DNA from: Zygnema cylindricum
Taxonomy: Eukaryota > Streptophyta > Zygnematophyceae > Zygnematales > Zygnemataceae
Assembly: GCA_037447655.1 (NCBI GenBank)
Contig: JBBHKE010002394.1
Span: 90,280 to 154,279, forward strand
Direction of reading: 5' to 3'
Length of the DNA: 64,000 nucleotides
The stretch's first letter is position 1, and each line of letters opens with the position of its first letter. Below are positions 1-10,669 of this stretch, in pieces. The notes below the pieces were generated by a model. That model was not told the origin of the DNA and did no database searches. It saw nothing but the letters and a program-made list of their open reading frames with translations. The position numbers and the translations under genes were made by a program.

Positions 1-6
1 CCCTCT

Positions 7-56
<50 letters not shown>

Positions 57-195
57 TCTCTCTCTCTCTCCCTCTCTCTCTTTCTCTCTCCCTCTCTCTC
101 CCTCCCTTTGTCCTCTTTCCCTCTTTTCTCCTGTTTCCCTCCCTCTCTCTCCCTCTCTCTTTCTCTCTCTCCCTCTCTCTCCCACTATCCCTCAC
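1..195. repeat. CT-rich microsatellite
   Basis: Almost uninterrupted CT dinucleotide and CCCT runs from the window edge to about position 185. This is simple-sequence DNA with no coding signal. It probably continues outside the window. Confidence 0.95.
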
Positions 196-1198
196 ATGTG
201 CCTTTTTTGTTGTCCCTCCTATGTTTATCCCTCCTTCCAGAGGGATGTCTGCATCGGCTCTGATGTCGGCAGCGGATCGAATGCATGCAAGGGAGTTAAT
301 CCTGTAAGAAAACCCCGGGCAATATCGAAGACTGACAACTGTCCCGCTTTGAGAAAGGCATATTTCACAAGGCATTCGTTCAAGACTTTGAATAATTATC
401 CTTGCACACTTCGTAATCTCGATAGGGTGCTTAAATCTAGTTCAAAGCCTACTATTTGTGTTCCCAAAAACTGAGAGAAGGAAACTCGAACAAGAATTAT
501 TGAAGTTTTATTGAATTGACTATGAAAAGTTGGTAGGAAGGTGGAAGGACAAGACGGTAATGGGAGGAACGATTGCGTTGACGAGATCCTAAATTTTTTG
601 AAGAACTTGATTATTGACTAAACTTCAATCGTAAACTTGATTCTTTCGTAAGTTGTGACAATTGCTCATTCTGTCTTTTTTTTGAGAGCCGACAGTATAT
701 TTGTGTAAAAGATTCAGTATATCATAGAGAACAGATTAGTTGCTGAGCGATTGTATAATTGGGATTTCTCTAACTAAGATAGGAAATACTAAGGGCTTCG
801 ATCGTCGACTTAATATCTTCCTTTCCTATATTGTATTTCTATTTCTTTCGTTTTTTCTTTGGCTATAAATGAAAGAAGATTTTTTAATTTTGGATTTTAT
901 ATAAGACATCGCTAGTACGGGAGCTTTTGTTCTTATTTTGTTTCTGTTTTCTTTACAATGTTTCCAATTTTTGTGTTCTTGACTCCGTTTGAGATCATGT
1001 ACATAAAGCTTATTATCGTTATTTTTATTGTTACAGTAAATTAGGGAAATGGTCACTTCAAACTTTAACCAATTACACACAACACATCACTTAATAGAGA
1101 ACTTCTCGACACGGTTATCATTTTTGCTTTAGGACCGGATATTTAGTTTCCCATGAGGTTTCACAAATTATTCCATCACGCGGGGTCGATAATATCTT
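196..1198. other. Non-coding stretch, no gene recognised
   Basis: Short open frames occur on both strands, but none has a recognisable domain, a codon pattern or paired splice sites. The second half is AT-rich. I see nothing supportable here. Confidence 0.6.
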
Positions 1199-1314
1199 GC
1201 TCGATGTCGTTTTGCTCGATATCGTTTTTTTTTGTATCATTTTGCTCGATGTTGTTTTCCTTGATATGGTTTTTCTCTATATTATTTTCCTCGATATTGT
1301 TTTGCTCGATGTTG
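1199..1314. repeat. 15-bp minisatellite, about 8 units
   Basis: About eight degenerate 15-bp units of the form GCTCGATNTNGTTTT lie head to tail. Because the unit is a multiple of three, two plus-strand frames stay open and give a five-residue LDVVL/LDIVF-like periodicity. I infer a non-coding minisatellite, since the frame ends soon after and no gene flanks it. Confidence 0.8.
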
Positions 1315-3012
1315 CCTGTCCAATTATTGAAGGCATTGTTTCAAGAAACTTGTCAATCGTCGTGGGTCCGCCAGCTCGGCAAATTGGATTGGCTCCACAT
1401 GATAGTGCTATGAAGGGTTCAGGTTTGTAGATGAACAGGCTTGATGTGATTGGGAGTCGGAAAATCATAGACGCCAAAGTTAAGTACTTAATAAGTTTAA
1501 AGATGACGTAAATTGTAAAAAACATGTCTCAAACCAATCAAATGAATGATTAGGCTTATTGTCCATCAACAGAAAAGGCAGGTTGTTTACATGATTCCAT
1601 ACGTTTACATACAATACCTCATTGTGTTTTTTTTCTTTTTTCAAAAACAATAACATTACGACCAAGATTCCTTAGGAGTCTAAGCGTAAACATTGACCGT
1701 TCAACTATTTTTGGGTCCTCATCCGAGAAGCAATCCGAGAAGCATCCTATTCTCTAGATGGCTACCTACTTTGGGGAAGTGGGTAGTCATCCGTAGAAAG
1801 TGTAAAATTGCTACACCTGAATTATATGAATTCATGCCACGATGGAGTACCACTGAAGTTTTCACACATCACAAAGGCCATGTGCCTTGTAACGAGGTGG
1901 ACACGACAAATAAAACATAAACTCTTTGTTGAAGATATCGCGTCACGCTCCTTATATCTCTGTACTAAATTTAGACCTTTGGTTGTCTGTATTTATAACC
2001 TTTAAATAGGTCATCTCTGTTGTTTTGAGACAACTGCTGGCACTGAAGATGAAGAAGATGAGACAACTGCTGGCACTTAATATGAAGAAGATGCAGCAGT
2101 AGTCATCGTATAACAAATCAAAAGAGGAAGCTTCCACAAATATCGATGGCTGAACAGCAGCTTTGACAGACTATAACTTTCAGCAAAACGCTCCAATGGA
2201 CCTGAAAATTTGGTACAGTGTAGATAACATACAAAAAAAAACACACACAAAATTTCAATGAATTCCGCTCACAGATCTGTGAGATATGCAGAAAAGAAAT
2301 TACATAAAACTGAGTGTACAGTTTTCATATCATTTGTTCCTAATGAATCAAATTCACTAAGTCCTACTTCTATACACCGAAACTACACTAAGCTGTACGG
2401 AGGCATTCCAGCCGTACATCTAACATTCTAACACAACAAATACTGTGAGTATACCTGTGTACTGAAGGTATGTCATAAACCACATTCTCAACACTAAACA
2501 ACTAATTCACTACAGACAAAATTCTGTTCTACCAAATATTTACACCGAAGTTCAGACAACGTAAAGTGATAGAGATCTAGTCACGCCTCGTCAATATTTG
2601 TTGGCGGCGGCTGTCAACCGTCCGATTAGAGGATTTGGCACCGTAGAACTGACTTCACAAATTCCCGTGGTCTTGCCGAATTTCCGTACGTCCACAGAGG
2701 ACATACTCACGCATTTCTCTCAAGTGACGACGCGTGTCCCAATTGTGAATAAACCGTGAACTCTCAACTTCACTGTCACACTAATTCTGGTTGAAATTTT
2801 GGTAAGTACTGAACCGAACTCAACCAAAATTAACTTAAGTCCTAAACAACTCTCTTTCCCTCACAGTTGAGGCATAGAGAGGACTAAAGCTGTCTAAAAA
2901 CAACAATCTTTGTTCATCTAAAGACTTAAACAGCGTGTCTCTTTGGAAACCTAAACAAACGGGTAAATTTGTCCCTCGTGCGACCTCACCAATAGGGTAA
3001 CTTTCAAATTAC
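1315..3012. other. Non-coding stretch, no gene recognised
   Basis: AT-rich DNA with short unrelated open frames. Apart from the 33-bp duplication listed separately, I see no domain, tRNA or retroelement coding sequence. The part next to 3013 may be old flanking DNA of the LTR fragment that follows. Confidence 0.55.
2027..2092. repeat. 33-bp tandem duplication (two copies)
   Basis: A 33-bp unit beginning GAGACAACTGCTGGCACT is present twice, at 2027-2059 and 2060-2092, with very few differences. It carries purine-rich GAAGATGAAGAAGAT repeats. No gene is attached. Confidence 0.85.
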
Positions 3013-3335
3013 TGTTGAAATTACTAGATTTATAGGGTATTTTCTAGGTATAATAGATCAGTTTTTAAGAAAAGAAAAGGGCTGACAGCCTGCCTCCACC
3101 TCCTCTCTCTAGCCCCCATACTTGTTGTAGTCACTGAAGGATAGAGAGGGTGGTTGAGCCATGGCTGCCTTAGCTCCACATGCAGGAGTAAAGAGTGACA
3201 TACGTCACTCTCATCAAAAGGTTAAGTGCGGCAAGACTCGAACCTCCGACCGACAGAGCAAGGCGTAGCCGTCAGCTCTAACAAGTTTATCATAGAAGTC
3301 CAATACAATACATGGGGTGTGATATTTATTTAAAC
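3013..3335 (+). repeat. Solo LTR fragment, Copia-D type, plus orientation
   Basis: It starts TGTTGAAATTACTAGA and follows the Copia-D LTR in order: the TATTTTCTAGGT block, the AGCCCCCATACTTGTTGTAG block, GAGCCATGGCTGCCT, a small hairpin around AGAGTGAC/GTCACTCT, and an antisense tRNA B-box-like block at 3230-3244. Similarity fades after about 3335. No internal retroelement sequence adjoins it, so it is a truncated solo LTR. Confidence 0.75.
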
Positions 3336-4305
3336 GTTGTTTAAAGGATCTAGTTCAATTAACACAATTACAGACAGAATGCATAGAGATCCATACGATC
3401 ACGGTACGACACGTCACACACGGTTTTTCCTTCAGGTGTTTCTTTTTCTTTTTGTTGTCCTTTCACCTCAACAAACCACTTCAAACATGTGTTTGAGAAG
3501 GTCAATAATGCTATACGGGTTTGTTGCCATCAAACCTGTCCTGTCCTAAGAATGAACAAGTAGTGATTCCTCAAACCTCTCCTAAATTGAACTCTTTCTC
3601 ACTTAGCTAATGAGATGACACGTCGAGAGAAAGTGGATCTTCCAATTGCTTTAGTGTTGATCTCACTTTAACCAATGGCGAACTCGAACTTTTCTTCTTC
3701 CTTCCCATAGTGACTATACTCGCTCACTAACTGGAACAAAATCCCTTCGATTCCAAAAGCTAAGGACCCCTAACTTACAAACACAACACACAAAGTGCGC
3801 ACCAACTAAAAACTTCACAAGCAGAAGCATAAAACACTCGTACATAAGCATTCATCATTACACAAGGGCTCCACAAAGTACACACATATTAAGCTAAATG
3901 TTTTTTCCCACATTCATTCTTTCAAGCCCTCCTTATTGATATTTTTCTCACTACTCTCAATCAAACTAGCCCTTAGCTAATCGTACAAAATAAATACATA
4001 ACTACCCCCCTTACATGTTCTCGGTAACAAATTGGACATAGTTCCCCCGAATACAAATTGCGGAACAAACACTCTTGGCCTACATCTTTATCGAAAATCA
4101 ACGTTTGCTAGACTGGAGACACGATAAAACGTAAATCGCAAAAATCTAAACTTTTAACAAACAAAACGAAAACATGCATACTGACGCAAACACGGCAAAT
4201 TCGCCGATTCTCACAATTTATCCTTACATTGTTTTCTTTTCGTCTCTTGATTCATATCGTACCACAGCATTCACCTACACCTTCAACCTGATGTCGGTCC
4301 ATCGA
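3336..4305. other. Non-coding stretch, no gene recognised
   Basis: AT-rich sequence with short spurious frames. It may hold the remainder of an old LTR or another repeat, but I cannot align it to anything else in the window. Confidence 0.5.
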
Positions 4306-4431
4306 ATGTTATTTTCGACGTCACCTACTTAATAAAATAATTGAGTTTAATCACATTCGAAACTTTCAAGTTTCTTATGTTAATTTCGACGTCACCTACT
4401 TAATAAAATAATTGAGTCTAATCACATTCGT
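4306..4431. repeat. 71-bp tandem repeat, second copy split by Copia-A
   Basis: Copy 1 spans 4306-4376. Copy 2 starts at 4377 and runs to 4431, where the LTR begins; it resumes after the element at 9929-9950 (the ATTCGAAACTTTCAAG block). The pre-insertion locus therefore carried two adjacent copies, and the retrotransposon entered the second. Confidence 0.85.
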
Positions 4432-4897
4432 ATTGAATGTGACGACATAAGAGGCCGAAAGAGCTAATAGGACAAGAAAGCTCAGAGAGGCAAAAAGGAA
4501 GAAAAGTCCAAGAGATGGAGAGACAAGAGTGTAACGACAAAACAAGGTAACAAGTGAGAGGTTTTGTCGTATGAGTGTCTTTTTAATTAGTTAATTTACA
4601 ATGAGACACACGGGAGTCTTATAGTAAGACAAAAAGAAAGGGTAGCCGAAAATGCTCTAGAAGGTACAACTAAACAGGTGAAACCTAGGAAGGTACATCT
4701 AGGTATGTTAAAAGGAATCTAAGTCTAAGAAAATTCCTACGTAAGAATAATCAATACTAAAAAAGGTATGTACATTTACACTAAGTAAAGTACAAAATCA
4801 CTAAACCGTAGTACAAGACTAATAGCGTAGCGAGTAAAACACTAAATTAGTGTAGAACCTAATAAATACTAAAAGATGTTTTAAGTGAATTCCAACA
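4432..4897 (-). repeat. Copia-A 3' LTR
   Basis: 466-bp long terminal repeat matching 9462-9928 at about 96%. On the minus strand it starts TGTTGGAATTC directly after the polypurine tract. Its left edge abuts the ATTCG target duplication. Confidence 0.93.
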
Positions 4898-4909
4898 CCC
4901 CCCCTCGAT
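4898..4909 (-). promoter_or_regulatory. Copia-A polypurine tract
   Basis: On the minus strand the purine run GAGGGGGGG immediately precedes the 3' LTR start TGTTGG. This is the expected plus-strand DNA primer site of an LTR element. Confidence 0.8.
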
Positions 4910-4920
4910 TAAAGCATGGT

Positions 4921-5901
4921 TTAGTCACGAAGACCCGCATGGAAAATATGATGATGAAATAAGGGGCGAGGGAGAGGTTTGGTAAGAAAATCAGCAAGTT
5001 GAGAGTTGGTGGCACAGTGAGAGAAAGAAACGGTGACATCAAGAATTTTATCACGAGTAAAGTGAAACTGAATATCTATATGCTTAGTGCGGGTATGATG
5101 AATTGGATTTTTCATAAGAGCCAATGCTCCTTGGGAATCACAAAAAATGGAGGTAGGAGACGAAGGAGGAAAAGAGAGATCGGAAAAGAGACGTCGGAAC
5201 CAAATAGCCGATTTTGTGGCGGTAGTCTCGGCCATATATTCCGCTTCCGTCGAGGAAAGAGCAACAGTGGTTTGCTTGCAGGACGACCAAGAGACAAGGC
5301 CACCTCCTAAAGAAAAACACACACCGAATATGGAGCGACAATCATCGAGTTGATTACCCCAATCCGCATCACAAAACCCAATAATGGAAGTGTCCGGAGG
5401 AAAAGAAGAGGAAGAAGATGAGAGAGGAGAGGGATGGGAAAAAGTGAGGTGAAGATGCTTTGTGCCTTGAAGGTAGAGAAGGACACGCTTGGCGGCTTGA
5501 AGATGGGTTTGAGTGGCACAATGGGAAAATTGAGACAAAAGACAAACTGCGACGCAAATGTCCGGTCGTGTACCAAGCATAGCATACATCAATTTGCCTA
5601 TAATTGACCGATATAGTGAGCTTATATCTCCTTGGGCATTCCCATCGGAAGACATTTTGGCGAGAGTGGTGTTAGGGTCAAGAGGAGTAGACACCGAATT
5701 GCAATCCGACATGTCAAAATGCTCAAGAAGATCAAGAATGTAATGCTCTTGACTCATTTGCAAAATGCGTGCAGATCGTTGCCATAAGATAGTGATGCCT
5801 AAGCAATAATCAAGATCGCCTAAGTCAGTCATAGGCCAATTGGAAGAGAGAATGCCTTTAACCTGATGAATGGACAACTTACTAGGACCTGTGAGAATCA
5901 A
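4921..5901 (-). pseudogene. Copia-A reverse transcriptase C-terminal part and RNase H
   Basis: About 326 codons are open after the second copy of the duplicated YVDD segment. The visible order is the end of the RT palm (LGDLDYCLGI), the connection with TRPDI, then RNase H with GFCDADWG, the STEAEYMA glutamate block, the CDSQGA aspartate block and TRTKHIDI. It ends at a normal copia C-terminus (LADFLTKPLP) just before the polypurine tract. The frame is offset from the upstream RT frame by the 43-bp duplication, so a single polyprotein cannot be made. Confidence 0.9.
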
Positions 5902-5970
5902 ATCATCAACGTAAATAATGATAATGCGGACCTGTGAGAATCAAATCATCAACGTAAATAATGATAATGC
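5885..5970. repeat. 43-bp exact tandem duplication over the RT catalytic site
   Basis: Identical copies lie at 5885-5927 and 5928-5970. Each encodes, on the minus strand, the YVDDLILTG catalytic segment of reverse transcriptase. As 43 is not a multiple of three, the downstream frame is shifted and RT is split. Confidence 0.95.
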
Positions 5971-6523
5971 TTAACTGAGGGCCTGTCCATCTAAAGTAGA
6001 TTCCTGGATCTGCACTAATTTCTCTAAAACCTTTTGTAATTAATGCAGCTACAAGAGTTTTATGCCATACTCTAGGTGCTTGCTTAAGCCCATAAATAGA
6101 CTTACGCAAATGACAAACAAGTGTATCAGAGCCGGGTACAGCGTAACCAGGTGGCTGAGTCATAAAAATATCTTCTTTCAAACTGCCATGAAGAAAAGTT
6201 GTTTTGACGTCGAGTTGTTGTAACTCCCAGTCATGAAGAGTAGCAAGAGACAAAATAGTGCGGATAGAGTCAAACTTCGCGACAAGGGCAAAAGTCTCGT
6301 TGTAGTCAACGCCCAATGTCTGTAAGTAACCTTTGGCCACTAGGCGTGCCTTGTAACGGTAGACAGATCCATCCGCCAGGCGTTTAATTTTAAAAACCCA
6401 CTTGGATCCAATTGTATGCCGATTTCGTGGAAGGGTACAAAGCGTCCAAGTATTATTTGACATTAACGCTTCGTATTCCTGAGTAGCAGCAAGCCGCCAC
6501 TTGTCGACATCCGGATGTTTCAA
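5906..6523 (-). pseudogene. Copia-A reverse transcriptase N-terminal part
   Basis: About 205 codons show the copia RVT_2 hallmarks in order: [35 protein letters not shown], the block equivalent to FAPVVKF, LQQLDVKTTFLHG, IFMTQPPGY, SIYGLKQAPRVWH and IIYVDDLILTG. The frame stops within a few codons after the first YVDD because of the 43-bp duplication. The start is only the first methionine of the open block; the real protein was part of a Gag-Pol polyprotein. Confidence 0.92.
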
Positions 6524-6601
6524 AGCGGCATTTAGTGTAGGAGGAGTTTTGACGTCAGCAATGTTGGCGTGAGCGAGATTCTCACGAATCTTCCAAGTCG
6601 G

Positions 6602-7201
6602 CTAAATAAGACGCGTACTTTGGCGTACGGCAATTTGTTCGTCACGTGGTGTTAACGGCGTGACAATGACAGTATTGCGAGTCAGTGAGGGCGGCGACAA
6701 AGTATCCGGAGCGTCACGCGTGAAATTTGTCGATGCAGGGACCAAATTTGGATTTGTCGCTTCAGGAGCTGAACCAGAATTTGTCGTTTCGTGGACCAAA
6801 ACGGAATTTGTCGTGTTAAGGACCGAAACGTCGCTTGTCGCGGTCTGTACATTGAGTGGAAGACCGCCGAAATTTGCGGAGTGTGGTTGACCTAAAAAAT
6901 CTCCACAATTTCTGGACGGGACAGAATCTGAAATGTGAGAGATACTGGAGGAAATTGGAGAAACATGAGGGATTAAAGGGGTCGTAGTAGGAGTAGGTGT
7001 TAAAGGGGGCCGAGGCAAGGTAGGAACAGAATTAGTAAGGATAATTTCATAAGGAGGGAATAAATTGGGTAAAGGGTTTAGTGGTAAATCAGGAACAAGC
7101 GTGCGAATGAGAGGAGGTTCATTAAAAACAACATCTCGTATAGTGATAATTCTGCGGAAAGAGGGACACCAAACGCGATAGGCTTTGGAATTAGGTGAAT
7201 A
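6602..7201 (-). pseudogene. Copia-A integrase-RT linker
   Basis: Low-complexity Ser/Thr/Pro/Asn-rich coding remnant between integrase and reverse transcriptase, open for about 138 codons at 6602-7018. This region is normally poorly conserved in copia elements. No catalytic motif is expected or seen. Confidence 0.6.
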
Positions 7202-7957
7202 TCATACAAAAATTCCGCGCATGGCGCGAGCACCCAATTTGCCATGTGAAAGGGGAAGAATTTCATAGTATGCTTCACACCCAAAAATGCGGAGGTGAGA
7301 AACATCGGGTTTAGTACCATGCCACGCCTCAAAAGGGGTTTGGTTAGAGAGGGAAGAAGTAGGGGAGCGATTGCGAAAATAAGAGGAGGTGAGTAATGCT
7401 TCAGCCCAAAAATGAAATGGTAAGGAAGCAAAATGAAGAAGAGAGCGAGACATATTAATGAGAGTGCGATTGAGACGCTCAGCATCTCCATTTTGTTGCG
7501 GGGAATGAGGATAATTTTTTTGGTGAAAAATGCCATGCGATAGTAAGTACTCAGAGAAGGCATTAGAAACAAACCCCCCCCCATTATCGGTGCGTATGGT
7601 TTTGATGCGAAAGGATAAATGTTTTTCCACAAGGGCTTTAAAGTGCCGAAAATGAGTGAAGACCTCGGACTTATGGCGCATGAAATAAATATATGTGAAG
7701 CGAGAGAAATCATCAATGAAAGTTCAGAAATAAGAGGCACCACCAATGCTTTGTATGGGAATGGGGCCACACACATCACTATGAATGAGATCAAGAGGAG
7801 CCAGGGAGCGAGAAGAAGAAGAAGGAAAAGGGAAACGAGGCATTTTTCCAAGAATACAACCATGGCAAAAATCAATTTTGTTCTCATTAAATGGAGTTAT
7901 GCCAAGTACAAGCCCGTTACTAAGAGACTTTAGGCTAGCACCATTGAGGTGGCCGAA
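7202..7957 (-). pseudogene. Copia-A integrase core
   Basis: Open at 7202-7681 with KSEVF, IRTDNGGGF (second catalytic Asp), the PQQNGDAERLNR block carrying the catalytic Glu, FWAEAL, TPFEAWHG and HLRIFGCEAY. Upstream to about 7957, the same strand reads through remnants of the pre-integrase region and TFIDDFSRFTYIYF. An in-frame stop precedes TFIDD, and frameshifts occur nearby. The usual QNGVAER has become QNGDAER. Not functional as it stands. Confidence 0.88.
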
Positions 7958-8345
7958 TCAAAGATTCCATGTGAGAAAAGAGGAAGAAGAAGGAGAATGG
8001 GCTAGAGAGGCATGAGCGACATCATGAAAAAAATATAATATATAAAGATTTCCTGACCGAGTTCCACTACCTATGAGATCCCTAGTAGAAGAAAAGAATT
8101 GAACCGTGGATTCAGTAAATACACCAAAACTACCACGGCGTAAAGCCGAACTAACTGAGAAAATATTTTTTTTGAGGTCAGGGACAAAATAAACTTTGTC
8201 CAAGATGATTGGACGAGAACCGTGCGAACTGGTATTAAAATGCACCTGTCCAACTAGAGTGGAAGTTAGTTCCATGTTGTTTCCAAGAAAGATTCGTAAA
8301 GGTACTGGAAGGGAAATAACATTAAACATAATATCTTGGGTAAAG
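7958..8345 (-). pseudogene. Copia-A protease C-terminal half and pre-integrase region
   Basis: In a frame different from gag, this block reads the region after the protease active site, including DKVYFVPDLKKNIFSVS, the usual copia 'VLYVPDLKNLLSV'-like segment. The shift out of the gag-PR frame occurs near 8330-8350, shortly after the DSGASHH motif. Confidence 0.75.
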
Positions 8346-9479
8346 CACATGATGGGATGCCCCGGAATCAATAAGCCAATCAGAAAATTTACCTGGTTGA
8401 GAAAAGGTGTACCCATAGTCCAAAGGTGGAATAGAGGGAGGTACATCCAGGACGGGTACAATCGCGGGTGACGCCGATCCAACGTTTGGGTCAGAAATTG
8501 GCATATTTTGTGGGGGGTAGAAATAATACGGAAAAGGGTACCACAGCGGTGGTGGAGGACCGTACGGAAGAGTAAAGTCGGCCGTCGCGTACGCGGCATG
8601 ACCACATGGCGGCGTGGCGGCATAGGGGTACGAAAACGGTTTCGAATTTGAATTTGCCGGTCGGAGTCCTCGTGGTCCCCCAGCCGCACGTTCCTTTTCA
8701 CGTTTTCTGGCCAATGCGGGACACGCGTCCACCACGTGGTCTCGCTCTTTGCAATATTTGCAGAAGAGTGGAGAACCTGCAAGATTTGGCGATTTCTTCG
8801 AGGAAGCAACAAAAAAAGCTGACCCATCAATAGAAACGACAGGTTTGTTGAGATTAAGACGAGTTTCTTCATGTAAAAGACGGTTAGTAAGATCTGATAG
8901 CGTGACAGTGGAAGCATCAGTACTAACCGTACAGGAGAAAGAGTCAAAGGAGACAGGCAAGCCGCCCAAAATAGTACTAATGAGATCTTCGCAAGTTACG
9001 ATGTAATTAATAGATTTTAGGCAGCCGGCAAACGTCTCAATGCGTTGAATAAAATCAAGCATACTCTCTTTTGGGTCTTTCTGGGCACCGTTAAATTGGC
9101 GACGTAGCGCCAAGCGGCGTGGCCAAGTTTCGGTTTCGTAGGCGCTACATAAAATGCGCCACGCCTCGTTTAAAGTCGTCGCGTCGCGAATCCGATTTGC
9201 AATCTGGCCGTCCAAAGAAAGGACAAGACGAGAAAGGGCAACAGAATCCTTTTCTCGCCAGGCGGCAATAGATTTTTCAGTGGCGGCAAAAGTAGCGTCA
9301 CCGGCAGCAGGTAGGAGAGGAATCGCGACAGCGCCATTGATGTGATCCCAAATCTTTTCAAAAGAAAACAAATGTTTTATTTGAAATTTCCAATCATAAA
9401 AAATTTCGCCTTGGAATTTAGGAACAGAGTTGGAGACAGACGAAGGGCTAGGCCCATAACCTATTGAATGTGACGACAT
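8322..9479 (-). pseudogene. Copia-A Gag and start of protease
   Basis: 385 codons from an ATG at 9477-9479, which lies inside the 5' LTR. The frame crosses the PBS as GYGP. Gag shows the copia UBN2 pattern (WKFQIKHLF, then ILGGLPVSFDSF), a CCHC zinc knuckle CKYCKERDHVVDAC with correct spacing, and the aspartic protease motif WLIDSGASHH near its C-terminus. The frame stops just after the protease motif because of a frameshift. This is the longest intact block of the element. Confidence 0.9.
9450..9461 (-). promoter_or_regulatory. Copia-A primer-binding site (internal initiator tRNA-Met type)
   Basis: Minus strand GGTTATGGGCC directly follows the 5' LTR. It is complementary to the anticodon loop and stem of initiator tRNA-Met (CCCAUAACC), not to a tRNA 3' end. 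The match is 11 nt and then diverges from the longer matches of the other families in this window. Confidence 0.8.
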
Positions 9480-9928
9480 AAGAGGCCCAAAGAGCTAATA
9501 AGACAAGAAAGCTTGGAGAGGCAAAAAGGAAGAAAATTCTAAGAGAGAGAGAGACAAGAGTGTAACGACAAAACAAGGTGACAAGTGAGAGGTCTTGTCG
9601 TATGAGTGTCTTTTTAATTAGTTAATTTACAGTGAGACACACGGGAGTCTTATAGTAAGACAAAAAGAAAGGGAAGCCGAAAATGCTCTAGAAGGTACAA
9701 CTAAACAGGTGAAACCTGGGAAGGTACATCTAGGTATGCTAAAAGGAATCTAAGTCTAAGAAAATTCCTACGTAAGAATAATCAATACTAACAAAGGTAT
9801 GTACATTTCCACTAAGTAAAGTACAAAATCACTAAACCGTAGTACAAGACTAATAGCGTAGCGAGTAAGACACTAAATTAGAGTAGAACCTAATAAATAC
9901 TAAAAGATGCTTTAAGTGAATTCCAACA
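9462..9928 (-). repeat. Copia-A 5' LTR
   Basis: 467-bp LTR paired with 4432-4897. It contains the Gag ATG at 9477-9479, and its outer edge abuts the ATTCG target duplication at 9929-9933. Confidence 0.93.
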
Positions 9929-10071
9929 ATTCGAAACTTTCAAGTTTCTTTCACAAAACTTGACTTAATGTGGAATTTGGGGTTTAGAAGCTTACTTAGA
10001 CGTTTGGCATACAGATCGGTATCACTGGATACCACCATATTAGTTTCGTGTTCCAAAAAGTATTTCAACCA

Positions 10072-10296
10072 TCAAAATTGCACGTTGTTTACAAATGCCT
10101 TAAAATTAAATCCTCCGCAACTGCAATCTTTGGCGCATTTGTCCGCACAGACTTTAAACCCATCGTCACGGCCTCTTGTCGAATTTAGCACTACGATATC
10201 ATTCTGGGGGGAATCTCTGTTTGAAAACTTGCTCCAAGAAACATCTGATGTGCAAGCTGCAAAATATAGACAATGTGAAAAGTTAGTTCTTGACAT
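10072..10296 (-). pseudogene. PAN/apple-like cysteine-rich exon, copy 1
   Basis: Minus-strand frame with the pattern SWSKFSNRDSP, then GFKVCADKCAKDCSCGGFNF. The C-x3-C-x3-C-x-C-x2-F spacing resembles the CL..C..NCSC.AF core of PAN/apple domains in plant S-domain receptor kinases. A plausible acceptor (TTTTGCAG) lies just upstream at about 10258. Similarity to copy 2 is conserved in protein rather than only in DNA, which argues for past coding function. No neighbouring lectin, S-locus or kinase exon is visible, so I treat it as an orphan exon or gene fragment. Confidence 0.5.
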
Positions 10297-10669
10297 AGGA
10301 GTAATTTATCGTTTATTTTTTTCATTATTTTCCTAATTTCGTTGTTTTTAAAATTTGTACCATTTATCCCCAAGAAACTAGCACCTCCCCCTCCTCCTCC
10401 CCTCCTCCTCTCTTTACTTTTTTTAATGAAGATGTGTTCGACACTTTAATTAGAGGGAATCACAAATAAAATCTCTCCTTTACGCATGACTTCGAGTAAG
10501 AATGGAGATGAATTAAATAGCTTATGTTTATGACAAGTGAGACCACTAGGAAATACTAAGAGAGCATATCCGGCATATTAGGAATTTGGGTCTGGAGGGT
10601 CACACTCACTTCTGGTATACAAATCCCAACCATTGGTTATAGTCATGACGGATTGCTGTACGATGTAGA

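Larger units (their letters stand above)
4432..9928 (-). mobile_element. Copia-A: Ty1/copia LTR retrotransposon, structurally complete, coding broken
   Basis: The element is about 5.5 kb on the minus strand. LTRs lie at 4432-4897 and 9462-9928, the 5' LTR being the right-hand one. The order read leftwards is gag with a CCHC knuckle, protease, integrase, reverse transcriptase and RNase H, the copia order. A 5-bp target duplication ATTCG lies at 4427-4431 and 9929-9933. The LTRs begin TGTTGG on the element strand and end in CAATA rather than CA. I count about 19 LTR substitutions (about 4%), so it is not very recent. Frameshifts, stops and a duplication of the RT active-site coding region make it non-autonomous. 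Confidence 0.95.

Noticed and set aside
826-1080. 84-codon lysine/asparagine-rich minus-strand frame
   Set aside because: AT-rich composition, no domain, no start context or splice support.
7078-7887. 269-codon hydrophobic minus-strand frame
   Set aside because: It is the shadow of the integrase coding region in another frame; the integrase motifs lie in the overlapping frame.
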